In this document: in pieces, positions 20,801 through 32,445 of the stretch
How the letters are laid out: each line of letters starts with the position of its first letter
Numbering within the stretch: the first letter of the stretch is position 1
Source: Antedon mediterranea
Taxonomy: Eukaryota; Echinodermata; Crinoidea; Comatulida; Antedonidae
Reading direction: 5' to 3'
DNA length: 64,000 bases
Assembly (NCBI RefSeq): GCF_964355755.1
Contig: NC_092672.1
Span: 22,748,501 to 22,812,500, forward strand
The notes under the pieces: generated by a model
Told to the model about the DNA's origin: nothing
The model's database searches: none
What the model saw: only the letters and a program-made list of their open reading frames with translations
Translations under genes and position numbers: made by a program

Positions 20801-22567
20801 TAAAAAATATAGATTCTGTATTTTTGTTTTTCATTACCCCTTACAGTTCCCGCTCATCTGTGTAAATTGGCCTTAAGCCTAATATTGAACCCGCTTTATA
20901 AAATATGAATTATGTTGTTCTTGCTTTTGGATCTGCTGCGTTAAAATTATATATACATACCATAATGGTATGTTAATACAATTTACAGGTTTAAACTACT
21001 GTAGTATTGTATGACAAGCAATTGGTCATATGATGTCAACACAAATTCAACAGTGAGTTTAAACTGCCTAGTTAAATACATGCATTCTTTTTTATTTGTA
21101 TCAGTATTATTATCATCATTATAAATGCACTTTTCATATTAGTGTATCAATAAATAGGCCAGAAAATAAAGTGTTCATTCAAGTAAGCATTCGTAGCTGA
21201 TGGGGCCATTTATTCAAAAGCCACTGCTGTCATCGCACATAATGTTTACACAGAATACCACAATGATCACCTTTTCAAAGCAACATATTTTATTTCGTCA
21301 TTAGTAGTCGCATTACATGTATGCACAGTATTTGTTGTGGTTTGTTTCTAAAATGTTAATAATAATTATAATTCTGAATCAAAGAAAAGTATATTCTTAT
21401 TTTGTAGATGAAAGAACAAGAGAATTGATGAAGCTAGCAAAAAAGCTAGGCAATGAATGGGTACAACTGGCTGTGTTCCTTGGGTTCACTAAGGCAGAGC
21501 TTGATGGCTTTAAATATGGCAATCGTAACATGCTAGGAGCAATATTCAGCATGCTAGACACTTGCTGCAAGAAGGCAGGTACTAGCAAGTCATGGAATAT
21601 ACAACTCACTAAAGCACTCAGAGAAATTGATAGACACGATTTAGCAGATGAAGTCAAAAGTAAGCTATAAACAGTGTTCTAAAAACTGCTAATAATTTTA
21701 GCCCTATCATCAGCATCATTTTCAATTTTTTATAAATACATTTTTGTTAAATATGTTTTACGTTTCATTATAGAGTTGATGTCTATAACATAGTATATTT
21801 TCACAACTTCCCATACAATACATTTCTTTTTTTTTGTAACACCATTGTTGGTATTTTAATATTTTTTACGTTTCATTATAAGTCTATAACTTAGTTTTCT
21901 TCCACGCCATTCCATTTTGTATTATATTATAGTTTCTTAGCAGCTTTTGGTCTGATTTTAATAAATAAATAAAACATTGTTCCAACAACAGCAACTAAAA
22001 CATTGATTGTTTTATACTTTTATACTTTTGTACTCATTTTCATGTGCTTACAATTTAGATAAAGAATCTCAATTATTTTCCATGTATTTGGTTTGATAAT
22101 GAACAACTATTTTGATTTTCAATGAATATATACAATTGCCCAGCAGGTAATTTAGTGATATTTTGTTTAAGTAATACTGTAGTAAGACAATGTATTCTCC
22201 ACATTCAACTTGTTATGAAAAAATGTTATTCCTATTACATTAAATTTAATATCAGTGTGTGAAATCTCAAATGTGAAAGAAATAAGAGAAAAATCTTTTT
22301 GTTTTCTTAGATGAAGCATCTAAAGAATTAATGGAATTAGCCAAAAAACTTGGCAGTGAGTGGGAACAAGTTGCAATATTCCTAGAGTTTGCAAAGGCTG
22401 ACCTTGATCGCTTTAAGCAAGACAATCATGGTTACTTGCTAGGAGCAATCTTCAGTATGCTGGATGCATGGTACAGGAAGTCGTCAGGTACTATGTCACA
22501 ACTCATTGAAGCCCTTAAACAAGCTAACAGAAATGACTTAGCAGATGAAGTTAAATGCAGGCTATGA
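11059..22567 (+). CDS. Roc-COR-Death domain protein (Roco family), 14 exons, alternative last exons
   Basis: Exons join in phase: 11059-11148, 11251-11290, 11402-11436, 11797-11821, 12509-12660, 13193-13282, 13777-13956, 14380-14622, 17363-17560, 18232-18426, 18781-19089, 19618-19695, 20036-20237, then either 21408-21670 or 22311-22567. The product counted from 11059 is 699 or 697 residues. Order: basic linker (1-63), Roc GTPase-like segment (about 64-215), COR domain (about 215-545), Cys-rich segment (546-612), Death domain (613 to end). Roco proteins use Roc-COR as a GTP-dependent dimerising switch; those with Death domains, such as DAPK1, act in cell-death signalling. No P-loop exon and no initiator Met were found, so the true 5' end is unknown. 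Function beyond the family is inference. Confidence 0.85.
12509..14622 (+). CDS. Roc GTPase-like segment exons
   Basis: Four exons, 12509-12660, 13193-13282, 13777-13956 and 14380-14622. The G3/switch II motif reads FNIWDHGRQLIYQGIHQ (residues 99-115), where the family usually has WDFGGQ or WDxAGQ. It is followed by EAVYVAVFDLSKDLDD, a hallmark strand of Roc domains. The G4 position reads VVGTHKASL, where THxD is usual, so the specificity Asp is missing. The P-loop and switch I are not in any exon found. GTP binding is therefore doubtful; a pseudo-GTPase or a missing upstream exon are both possible. Confidence 0.85.
13493..13548 (+). repeat. tRNA-like SINE head fragment in a Roc-COR intron
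   Basis: Contains A-box-like TGGTCTAATGG and B-box-like GGTTCGAGTCT, with GCCCCA at the start and TTGGGA at the end. The two boxes are about 20 nt too close for a real tRNA and the anticodon arm is missing, so this is a SINE-like or degenerate tRNA relic. Confidence 0.5.
14660..17060 (+). mobile_element. Degenerate non-LTR retrotransposon (LINE) inside an intron
   Basis: It lies between the Roc-COR exons ending at 14622 and starting at 17363. The 5' part has an endonuclease trace (LVIGDVNKCHLN near 14766) and a HNKPWMSKNI segment (about 15078). Reverse transcriptase traces follow: KSMGPDGISNKVLK (15457), a DYRPIALTSNP stretch (near 15640), APQGCVLSPILF (16029) and DDNFLELNITKTKE-like sequence (near 16210). 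Multiple stops and frameshifts break it, and the YADD position is mutated. The 3' end is GGCAATAAAGTTATCTTGG. CR1/Rex1-type affinity is my best guess. It is 5'-truncated and inactive, in sense orientation to the host gene. Confidence 0.8.
17363..19089 (+). CDS. COR domain exons
   Basis: Three exons, 17363-17560, 18232-18426 and 18781-19089, all phase 0. The first carries LGDIIYLPDNELL and VVLDPMSLVQFVTAFVTV, the usual COR-A signature (G.I.Y...VVLDPxWL). The second carries GILDEMLLKKLW and FQYLVDLMIRFGFICE, the COR winged-helix segment that ends in the KFGLC-like motif. The third carries SFFVPLRLAFE, matching the yfVPslL motif of COR-B. The COR domain mediates Roco dimerisation. Confidence 0.9.
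19618..20237 (+). CDS. Linker exons between COR and Death domains
   Basis: Exon 19618-19695 (26 codons, ATIKGRMAIAETATTEC) and exon 20036-20237 (67 codons plus one base). The second contains HRCIPCDCSKTSEKKHMQVL and six Cys/His residues near CIPCDC, which could bind metal; that is inference. It ends in phase 1 with a single A, compatible with both Death-domain exons. Confidence 0.75.
19700..19975. repeat. Possible dispersed repeat in the last COR intron
   Basis: An open stretch across the intron shares the short tract TTCCAGAGGnGTTGGCCATGTTT with 40410-40432. No splice sites or family match support it as an exon. Confidence 0.3.
20695..20869. mobile_element. Small MITE with degenerate terminal inverted repeats
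   Basis: Left end CAATTTACATAGACGAGTG pairs with right end CATCTGTGTAAATTG. The 175-bp interior is non-coding. It lies in the intron before the first Death-domain exon. Confidence 0.55.
21408..21670 (+). CDS. Terminal exon A: Death domain, alternative 3' end
   Basis: Acceptor TTTTGTAG is followed by an 87-residue open segment starting (N)ERTRELMKLAKKLGNEWVQ, then LAVFLGFTKAELDGFK, MLGAIFSMLDTC and HDLADEVKSKL, stop TAA. The helix 1-2 pattern LAKKLG.EW.QLA.FLGFTKAELD is typical of Death domains. AATAAA motifs at 21960 and 21964 give this exon its own likely polyadenylation site. It starts in the same phase as exon B and is about 60% identical to it. Confidence 0.9.
21960..21969 (+). terminator. 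Candidate polyadenylation signals for terminal exon A
   Basis: Two overlapping AATAAA hexamers lie 290 bp after the TAA of exon A and before exon B, so exon A can end a transcript by itself. Confidence 0.5.
22311..22567 (+). CDS. Terminal exon B: second Death domain, alternative 3' end
   Basis: Acceptor TTTTCTTAG is followed by an 85-residue open segment (N)EASKELMELAKKLGSEWEQ, VAIFLEFAKADLDRFK, LLGAIFSMLDAWYRK and NDLADEVKCRL, stop TGA. It aligns along its whole length with exon A. Differences cluster in the central loop (HGY insertion, shorter SSG loop) and at charged surface positions. Splicing from 20237 to either exon keeps the frame. The 112-bp array starts 113 bp after the stop. Confidence 0.9.
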
Positions 22568-22680
22568 AAACAATGATTTTTTGAATGTCACTGCCTACAA
22601 CCAGCAGCATCACTGTCATTGAAATAATGTTGACTTGTGCATTTATCTATTGTGTATATTAAAATTAAATGTCATTCACC

Positions 22681-23170
22681 AAGGCATTTATTGGTCTTCC
22701 TGGTTGTATTCCAACCTTCCAGTTCATTTGTATTGTTTACAATAACTCAACAGTCTCACAATAGATTGTAAATCAATTAAATGTAATTTACCAAGGCATT
22801 GATTGGTCTTCCTGGTTGTATTCTAACCTTCCAGTTCATTTGTATTGTTTACAATAACTCAACAGTCTCACAATAGATTGTAAATCAATTAAATGTAATT
22901 TACCAAGGCATTGATTGGTCTTCTTGGTTGTATTCTAACCTTCCAGTTCATTTGTATTGTTTACAATAACTCAACAGTCTCACAATAGATTGTAAATCAA
23001 TTAAATGTAATTTACCAAGGCATTGATTGGTCTTCTTGGTTGTATTCTAACCTTCTTGTTCATTTGTATTGTTTACAATAACTCAACAGTCTCACAATAG
23101 ATTGTAAATCAATTAAATGTAATTTACCAAGGCATTTATTGGTCTTCTTGGTTGTATTCTAACTTTCCAA
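22681..23170. repeat. 112-bp tandem repeat after terminal exon B
   Basis: About 4.4 copies starting at 22681, 22793, 22905, 23017 and 23129. The unit contains AAGGCATTGATTGGTCTTCC. It probably lies in the 3' UTR or just after it; an AATAAA at about 23718 could serve as a distal signal. Confidence 0.95.
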
Positions 23171-23904
23171 CTCATTATATACTAGTATAATGAAAACAAA
23201 TATACAGTTGTGTGCACAATTTAAACATTAAATATGACCACCTGCAATACCATAAGTTACAATTTACAACGTTCATATGAATTCGTTAAAATATTGGTAT
23301 GTTGCAACTTGAATTGGATAAATCATATCAACAATTATGGCGGCAGTACACAACCACATTGATGGATTGGAAGTTGAAGGATTTTTAGATTTAAAATTGC
23401 AACGAATCAAACTGTACAACAGTATGTTTGTAAATACAATTTGTTTTGTATCCTTGTTGTCCTTTATTATTAGTATAATACAAAATATGTGTATTTCCAG
23501 TTTCAAACTTATTAACATTCACTTGGAAACAGACTAATGTATACATTATAAAGTGTAGATCATTTAATCATAATCATAATTAAGAATAAATGTTAGTTAC
23601 TATAAGAATATTCTGCAATTTTAACGCCATTTTGTAAACTTTTTTTTATAATTTAATTTTTTTACTGCCATATAATTAAGTTTAGTTTCTAGATGTTTGT
23701 TTTACTTTGTTTTTCTGAATAAAGAAACCTTTATATATTAGTCTTTAGATGTGTATGGTGTTAACCAAATTAACCAAATGTATTTCTATGTATAAATTTT
23801 TCAAATTATTTTGTTAAAGCTAACTACTTTTCTTTACTAAGATACCAGTTATTCCGATATTTACTGTTCAATTCAATTTCGTAACCGATATATGGCTAGA
23901 AATA
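23171..23904. other. Non-coding spacer between arrays
   Basis: AT-rich. The two overlapping short ORFs on opposite strands at 23273-23537 have no family features. A GAATAAAGAAACC stretch near 23716 could be a polyadenylation signal. Confidence 0.4.
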
Positions 23905-26130
23905 CCATTCAACGGCATGGTCCAATCTAATGCATGGTATTGATGCTTCTATACAATATTCTTATCTGTTAATACATTCAAATACAGTACTATTCAAAGG
24001 CATAGTCCAATCTAATGCATGGTGTTGATGCTTCTATACAACATTCTTATCTGTTAATACATTCAAATACAGTACTATTCAAAGGCATAGTCCAATCTAA
24101 TGGATGGTATTGATGCTTCTATACAACATTCTTATCTGTTAATACATTCAAATACAGTACTATTCAAAGGCATAGTCCAATCTAATGGATGGTATTGATG
24201 CTTCTATACAACATTCTTATCTGTTAATACATTCAAATACAGTACTATTCAAAGGCATAGTCCAATCTAATGGATGGTATTGATGCTTCTATACAACATT
24301 CTTATCTGTTAATACATTCAAATACAGTACTATTCAAAGGCATAGTCCAATCTAATGGATGGTATAGATGCTTCTATACAACATTCTTATCTGTTAATAC
24401 ATTCAAATACAGTACAATTCAAAGGCATAGTCCAATCTAATGCATGGTATTGATGCTTCTATACAACATTCTTATCTGTTAATACATTCAAATACAGTAC
24501 TATTCAAAGGCATAGTCCAATCTAATGGATGGTATTGATGCTTCTATACAATATTCTTATCTGTTAATACATTCAAATACAGTACTATTCAAAGGCATAG
24601 TCCAATCTAATGGATGGTATTGATGCTACTATACAACATTCTTATCTGTTAATACATTCAAATACAGTACTATTCAAAGGCATAGTCCAATCTAATGGAT
24701 GGTATTGATGCTTCTATACAACATTCTTATCTGTTAATACATTCAAATACAGTACTATTCAAAGGCATAGTCCAATCTAATGCATGGTATTGATGCTTCT
24801 ATACAACATTCTTATCTGTTAATACATTCAAATACAGTACTATTCAAAGGCATAGTCCAATCTAATGGATGGTATTGATGCTTCTATACAACATTCTTAT
24901 CTGTTAATATGCTTCTATACAACATTCTTATCTGTTATACATTCAAATACAGTACTATTCAAAGGCATAGTCCAATCTAATGCATGGTATTGATGCTTCT
25001 ATACAACATTCTTATCTGTTAATACATTCAAATACAGTACAATTCAAAGGCATAGTCCAATCTAATGCATGGTATTGATGCTTCTATACAACATTCTTAT
25101 CTGTTAATACATTCAAATACAGTACTATTCAAAGGCATAGTCCAATCTAGTGCATGGTATTGATGCTTCTATATAACATTCTTATCTGTTAATACATTCA
25201 AATACAGTACTATTCAAAGGCATAGTCCAATCTAATGGATGGTATTGATGCTACTATACAACATTCTTATCTGTTAATACATTCAAATACAGTACTATTC
25301 AAAGGCATAGTCCAATCTAATGGATGGTATTGATGCTACTATACAACATTCTTATCTGTTAATACATTCAAATACAGTACTATTCAAAGGCATAGTCCAA
25401 TCTAATGGATGGTATTGATGCTACTATACAACATTCTTATCTGTTAATACATTCAAATACAGTACTATTCAAAGGCATAGTCCAATCTAATGCATGGTAT
25501 TGATGCTTCTATACAACATTCTTATCTGTTAATACATTCAAATACAGTACTATTCAAAGGCATAGTCCAATCTAGTGCATGGTATTGATGCTTCTATATA
25601 ACATTTTTATCTGTTAATACATTCAAATACAGTACTATTCAAAGGCATAGTCCAATCTAATGGATGGTATTGATGCTTCTATACAATATTCTTATCTGTT
25701 AATACATTCAAATACAGTACTATTCAAAGGCATAGTCCAATCTAATGGATGGTATTGATGCTACTATACAACATTCTTATCTGTTAATACATTCAAATAC
25801 AGTACTATTCAAAGGCATAGTCCAATCTAATGGATGGTATTGATGCTACTATACAACATTCTTATCTGTTAATACATTCAAATACAGTACTATTCAAAGG
25901 CATAGTCCAATCTAATGCATGGTATTGATGCTTCTATACAACATTCTTATCTGTTATACATTCAAATACAGTACTATTCAAAGGCATAGTCCAATCTAAT
26001 GGATGGTATTGATGCTTCTATACAACATTCTTATCTGTTAATACATTCAAATACAGTACTATTCAAAGGCATAGTCCAATCTAATGGATGGTATTGATGC
26101 TTCTATACAACATTCTCATCTGTTAATACT
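23905..26130. repeat. 85-bp minisatellite, about 26 copies
   Basis: Unit GGCATAGTCCAATCTAATGG continues to ATACAGTACTATTCAAA; period 85. Private variants (GCATGG/GGATGG, GCTACT/GCTTCT, CAATATT/CAACATT) recur in blocks, showing that expansion copied groups of units. One copy near 24900 carries an internal 37-bp duplication. Confidence 0.97.
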
Positions 26131-26359
26131 TTAAAAATTATAAAAGATCAATTATTATCAACCTATTGGTAAGATCAATATATATATATGTCATGTTATA
26201 AGCCTGTTATATAATCTGTCAACATTTTTTGTTTTAGTATTTTATGTTTTTAATATAATCATGTTTGTAATTGTTATTATGTTTTTAGGCATGTAGTACA
26301 TATCATGTTTGTAATTATTATCGTACGAGTTTGCTATTTTTTGGTCATTCTTTCCATTT

Positions 26360-26575
26360 AAATTGTCAGAAATCAATTGTGATACATCTAGTGAATCACA
26401 CAAATCGATGAGAACATTTTAGAGATTGGTTACCCTCTCATTATGCCCAGTCTCTCAGCTGAAATATGTCAGGAGTCAATTGTGATACATCTAGTGAACC
26501 GCACAAATCGATGAGAAAATTTAAGAGATTGGTTACCCTCTCATTATACCCAGTCTCTCAGCTGAAATGTGTCCT
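26360..26575. repeat. Two-copy direct repeat of about 100 bp
   Basis: Two tandem copies share GTCAATTGTGATACATCTAGTG-like sequence and AGAGATTGGTTACCCTCTC. They sit between the 85-bp and 39-bp arrays. Confidence 0.85.
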
Positions 26576-26737
26576 ATGTGTTTACATCTCTGATATGATG
26601 TTATATAGGCCTATATTCTAAAAAGAGAGATGGGAACAAATAAACTGACTCTGAAACAAAAATTATTAAAGTAAAACATGCAAACTAGATTGAAAATGAA
26701 AGCCATTTATTCTATGATTGTACACAGCTAATTATTA

Positions 26738-27321
26738 TGTTATGATACCATATTATATAGGAATCAGTTGTTAATATGTTATGATACCATATTATATAGG
26801 AATCAGTTGTTAATATGTTATGATACCATATTATATAGGAATCAGTTGTTAATATGTTATGATACCATATTATATAGGAATCAGTTGTTAATATGTTATG
26901 ATACCATATTATATAGGAATCAGTTGTTAATATGTTATGATACCATTATTATATAGGAATCAGTTGTTAATATGTTATGATATCATTATTATATAGGAAT
27001 CAGTTGTTAATATATGTTATGATACCATATTATATAGGAATCAGTTGTTAATATGTTATGATACCATATTATATAGGAATCAGTTGTTAATATGTTATGA
27101 TACCATATTATATAGGAATCAGTTGTTAATATGTTATGATACCATTATTATATAGGAATCGGTTGTTAATATGTTATGATACCATATTATATAGGAATCA
27201 GTTGTTAATATGTTATGATACCATTATTATATAGGAATCAGTTGTTAATATGTTATGATACCATATTATATAGGAATCAGTTGTTAATATGTTATGATAC
27301 CATTATTATATAGGAATCAGT
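26738..27321. repeat. 39-bp minisatellite, about 15 copies
   Basis: Unit GTTATGATACCATATTATAT continues to AGGAATCAGTTGTTAATAT. Several copies have an extra T (CCATTATTAT). The period of 39 gives a spurious 62-codon ORF. Confidence 0.97.
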
Positions 27322-27980
27322 TTATAAAATGTAGTGTTAACTATCTGTCGGTTATTTTGTACTCCAAAGCAGATGTATTTTGTGATGTAGTTAAATATCT
27401 ATGGACGTTTTATTACGAAAGGAAAATTATAAAACACATTTTAAATATTTTTATATCACTATTTTGAATATAAAGTATCTAATTTACAGTACTAAATTGT
27501 TTATATTTGTATGATAAAATAATTATAAATGAATAAAAGCGGGATGATATTTCCATGAAATATTTTTAATTACCGTGATAATAATTTGTATAGTTTGAGC
27601 TTAATTCATTTTAAATCTGTGTCGTTGTAAGAAGAGAACACCTCAAGTATTAATCCGCGTCTCTTTGATTGCCGTTTAAATATCACGTCATCGTTCATCA
27701 TCATTGCCGTTCGTGTTCATTACCATTGTCACTATCGTCATTATTATCAAATCATTATTCGCCACCATCATTCGAAACTGTATATTAAAATGCAACGTAT
27801 TTTTTTCGGAATTCTGTGGGTCACCTCATTAGTGCACTAGAGAGAAATTTGTACTAATGCGTCTTTAAATTATCTCTAGACTTCAAAAGTATATAATTAA
27901 ATGCACCGTGCAGCAATCAGTATACTTCAAGAAAGAGATCCAAATACTTTGAGGAACTGTAAGCACGCCGAAAAAAAAAA
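27322..27980. other. Non-coding spacer between arrays
   Basis: AT-rich with ATC/CAT-rich imperfect runs (27690-27770). No exon recognised. Confidence 0.4.
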
Positions 27981-29162
27981 CAACTCATCATGGTGAAGTG
28001 AACATGATAAATAGTAAGCAAATACGAATAAAAACAACTCATCATGGTGAAGTGAACATGGTAAATAGTAAGCAAACATGAATAAAAACAACTCATCATG
28101 GTGAAGTGAACATGATAAATAGTAAGCAAACATGAACAAAAACATCTCATCATGGTGAAGTGAACTTGATAAATAGTAAGCAAACATGAATAAAAACAAC
28201 TCATCATGGTGAAGTGAACATGGTAAATAGTAAGCAAACATGAATAAAAACAACTCATCATGGTGAAGTGAACATGATAAATAGTAAGCAAACATGAATA
28301 AAAACAACTCATCATGGTGAAGTGAACATGGTAAATAGTAAGCAAACATGAATAAAAACAACTCATCATGGTGAAGTGAACATGATAAATAGTAAGCAAA
28401 CATGAATAAAAACAACTCATCATGGTGAAGTGAACATGGTAAATAGTAAGCAAACATGAATAAAAACAACTCATCATGGTGAAGTGAACATGGTAAATAG
28501 TAAGCAAACATGAATAAAAACAACTCATCATGGTGAAGTGAACATGATAAATAGTAAGCAAACATGAATAAAAACAACTCATCATGGTGAAGTGAACATG
28601 ATAAATAGTAAGCAAACATGAACAAAAACAACTCATCATGGTGAAGTGAACATGGTAAATAGTAAGCAAACATGAATAAAAACAACTCATCATGGTGAAG
28701 TGAACATGATAAATAGTAAGCAAACATGAATAAAAACAACTCATCATGGTGAAGTGAACTTGATAAATAGTAAGCAAACATGAATAAAAACAACTCATCA
28801 TGGTGAAGTGAACTTGATAAATAGTAAGCAAACATGAATAAAAACAACTCATCATGGTGAAGTGAACATGATAAATAGTAAGCAAACATGAATAAAAACA
28901 ACTCATCATGGTGAAGTGAACTTGATAAATAGTAAGCAAACATGAATAAAAACAACTCATCATGGTGAAGTGAACATGATAAATAGTAAGCAAACATGAA
29001 TAAAACAACTCATCATGGTTAAGTGAACTTGATAAATAGTAAGCAAACATGAATAAAAACAACTCATCATGGTAATGTGAACATGATAAATAGTAAGCAA
29101 ACATGAATAAAAACATCTCATCATGGTGAAGTGAACATGATAAATAGTAAGCAAATACGAAT
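27981..29162. repeat. 54-bp minisatellite, about 22 copies
   Basis: Unit ACAACTCATCATGGTGAAGT continues to GAACATGATAAATAGTAAGCAAACATGAATAAAA. The period is divisible by three, so two long overlapping minus-strand ORFs (417 and 356 codons) stay open through the array; these are artefacts of periodicity. Confidence 0.97.
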
Positions 29163-29340
29163 TCCTCCAATTTAACTTATTGGGAAAGATGTAATTTTAA
29201 TTGTAGATGACCTTTGCTGTTTTCATTTGGTTTTTATTGTTCAAATGTTATGATTGTACCGTTAAGCCTAAATTTCAAGCTTTGTTTAAAAATGATATAT
29301 TGATAGATCTATTTATTGAACGAACAGTAGGCCTAATGTA

Positions 29341-29492
29341 CTGTCTACACTATCAAACTATTTTGACAAAAAAGTGTGATGTGCCCAAATATGGTAATGA
29401 TATTCCCAAATATGGTAGTGATATGACATCATCATATCCATATATGGGCACATCACATTTTTTTGTCACATATAGTTTGATGGTGTAGACAG
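29341..29492. mobile_element. 152-bp hairpin-like MITE
   Basis: Left end CTGTCTACACTATCAAACTA and right end TAGTTTGATGGTGTAGACAG are inverted repeats of about 55 bp that include GTGATGTGCCCA. Nearly the whole element can fold on itself. Confidence 0.8.
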
Positions 29493-29499
29493 AGCTTAA

Positions 29500-29640
29500 T
29501 AATAATAACGGAGCGTTATTTGAGGGAAAAATGCCCCGGGGCGTTTATTATTTGAGGAGGTGGAAGGGTGGGCGTTTATGTCAAACGATGTCTTATTCAA
29601 AGGGGGCGTTTATTCGAATAAATACGGTAGATTATTTTGA
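29500..29640. repeat. Dispersed repeat fragment (GCGTTTATT / AATAAATACGGTA family)
   Basis: GGGGCGTTTATTATTTGAGG and CGAATAAATACGGTAG resemble the segments at 45010-45365 (opposite strand) and 61630-61735. This is a low-copy dispersed family in this window; its class is unknown. Confidence 0.5.
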
Positions 29641-32445
29641 AGTTAATCACTTCCGTAAAAAAACGACAAATGACAAAATAAAATGGTTAAATTCTACCAA
29701 AACCCATTGGCTTGCACTTGCAGCAATTTGACTCTTTATAAAATTACAATTTTTCAGGTAAATTGAATTTTTGTCAAAGTGGATAACTATAATGTGACAT
29801 TAAAATAGCATCTGTATTTAAAATAATTACATTTCGATGATTATGTTGACACCTTAAATAATGAACAAAATATATATTGCGATATTAATTTGATTTAAAA
29901 ATCAGGATTAGGATATAACATTAAACAAAATAAAAAAAACATTATCACCACTTAATACGAAACGATTTGGGAAGGCAACTTTAGCTTATGGTCATAAAAG
30001 ATATCTCTGATTATTTGATGATAAATAGATGTATGAATTACTTGATCACAGTCATTCCAAATTACATCTTTCTTGCGTCTTTTAGTAATTAGTTAATAGA
30101 TTATAATGATTAAGACATGGTTTATTCTTCCAGGTCTAAAAGTCTGTCGATCGCTTGATGATCGATTGATGACATAATATAGGGCCACATCCCTACCATA
30201 GGTCTGCAATATTTATTACATAATAGTATATCCTCACTTGCAGTGATCTCAACCATGATCCTGTTTTAGACTGATTTAAAAAAAAAAATAGATAAATTCG
30301 TATTATGGGTATTAGGCCTACTTTTTTTTAAACATTTCATTAACATTACGTCATTTCAGTAATTTCCCAGGTACGTCTTCTTAAGATTCCAGGTAATCTC
30401 TTTAGACGTGTACTATACTGGTAGTCGTCGGCAGAGGTCGTAGTAAGACACGTGTGTGTGTGTGTGGCACAAAAAAGTTTTCAGGAATCATGACTGTTTA
30501 TTTACTTTATTCAGTGGCTTTTGTATAGGATAACAATAGGCCATTTCAATACAGGGGCCTAAGCCTATTAATAAGTATTAAGCTAGCAAGACAAGAATGA
30601 GTTTAGCCTTAATATAGTAGGCTGTGTAGTAAGTAAGTATGTAGGCTAACGTTAAGCCCCAGACCCGGCTTCACTAGGGCCTAGCTAGCTGAAATTGAGG
30701 TACCTGTCTTTCTTACTATCACAGCAGTTTTCCGACATGCGAGGTATGCAAGACTTGATAATTTTAAGATTGAATACCTACAACTTAAGCAATAAATCCG
30801 TTTAATAACTTGGTAGCAAAAGGGATACATTAGTCACTATACAGTGTGTGCCGCAATTGTAAGTAAACCACTGATGGAAGGTATCCCATCCTTTAAGTCC
30901 CATTCTCTACGTGTTTGGACGTTTTGTAAAAGTAATGCATAATATATATTACTTTTAGGTTTAAAAACACGAAACCAGGTCATTCCTTGTCGTAAATGTA
31001 CGTTTTATGGTAATATGATAAAAAGAGAAAACCAATGCACTACTAATCTATTAGAATTGATTATTTTTCAGAGTTATCAGAATAGGATAAGATGAATGTA
31101 ATTTGTGACCTTATTAAATTAGATCTAAAAAACATAGGGAATGGGACTTTAGACAGACTTCCTTCTTGATTGTATACTCCCTCAATGGTGGTATTCACAA
31201 ACATTGTTTTGCCAAATGACTCCTTTGAAAGTACCACTACACCATGACATTTATATTAACTAAAAAGACTACTAAAAGTATTACGGTTACCTCTGACTTA
31301 ATAAAAGTCTTACAGTCCATGTTGATTAGATTGCTGTAAAAGCTAAACCATTGTATAACTCACTATACGACAAAATTATACATGGTTTGCAAATATTTTT
31401 TTCTCAGATTTTGTTTTAACTCCAAAATTGTTCCACTCATTTTACCCGATGTCATCCTTTTAAGTTTGTAAAGCTTGGTTTAATACCTTTAGCAGAGCAT
31501 CATTTCTTACATTTGTATCAGGGAGGTATTTGTATCATGGACACATTCTCTACCTTACCAAATTGTTAAGCCCAAACAAACACCATTTAATAAACAACTG
31601 ACACATAAAATCTATGAGAGTAGTCAGCCTAGACGAGTACTTACTCTTTGCCTCTTTATTGCATTTAAGGTAAAGATTAATAAGATAATAAATTAACTTC
31701 TATAATAATTAATTATGGAAAACTACAGGGATATTGTAAATTAGAAATGTAAAACTATGAATATATCCACTGTCATGTAACATATACACATCTATGAGGC
31801 ACACACTGCAGAATAAGTGTAATTTTCAGAATAACCATTAATTAATAGTTCTAGACAGTCTTTCTCCTTTTTTGCTGGAGTAGAGGAAGGCCATTTGTCC
31901 CTGTATCCCCTCTTTTGATCCTGCATTTGCCCTCATCATGGTTTTTCAAGATTAAAAAAACCATTAAAAACCTGTTGAAATACTGGCTGTTCTATTTAAC
32001 TCAGTTCAACCTTCTTTTAACAATAGTCAATCTTTCAATTCATGACATTTTCTCACCACAACTCAAACATTCATTATTTGCATACTAATGCCAAGTGCCA
32101 AGCCATAATAACATCAATTTCCATAGACAGCTGCCAACTATTTTATTTTGCAGGTTCATAACTGGGCAGCAGTGCCTCTTGTGGTTGTTACCTTACCACA
32201 AAGGCAGAAATAGCAAAGCATTGAAGAAGACTGCTCATAAAAGTGTGCCGTACAGACAACATAGTACGGTATGTTTTTGCTATAGGTCTACAGTATAGCA
32301 ATGATTTTCTATTGAAACTTGTTTTAATGATACTTGTATGATTGATATTATGTCTATTAAGTTTCCATATACTACACTTAACAACTTCTTGTGTTTTGTA
32401 CTACAATTCCAAAGGAAATCATGTGTAGGAGTTTTGTAAATGAAT
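29641..32445. other. Long non-coding stretch
   Basis: No exon or element termini recognised. There is a (GT)n run at about 30450-30465. A tract at 31985-32090 (TGTTCTATTTAACTCA and following) matches 11462-11560 loosely, so both are copies of a dispersed repeat. Confidence 0.4.

Noticed and set aside
23905-26130. Possible CRISPR-like regular repeat array
   Set aside because: Units are contiguous with no unique spacers, and the gene structure around is eukaryotic; this is a minisatellite.
27917-29170. Minus-strand ORFs of 417 and 356 codons with repeated YLS/HVHFTMMSCF patterns
   Set aside because: They lie entirely in the 54-bp array; a period divisible by three keeps two overlapping frames open by chance, and codon content is that of a minisatellite.
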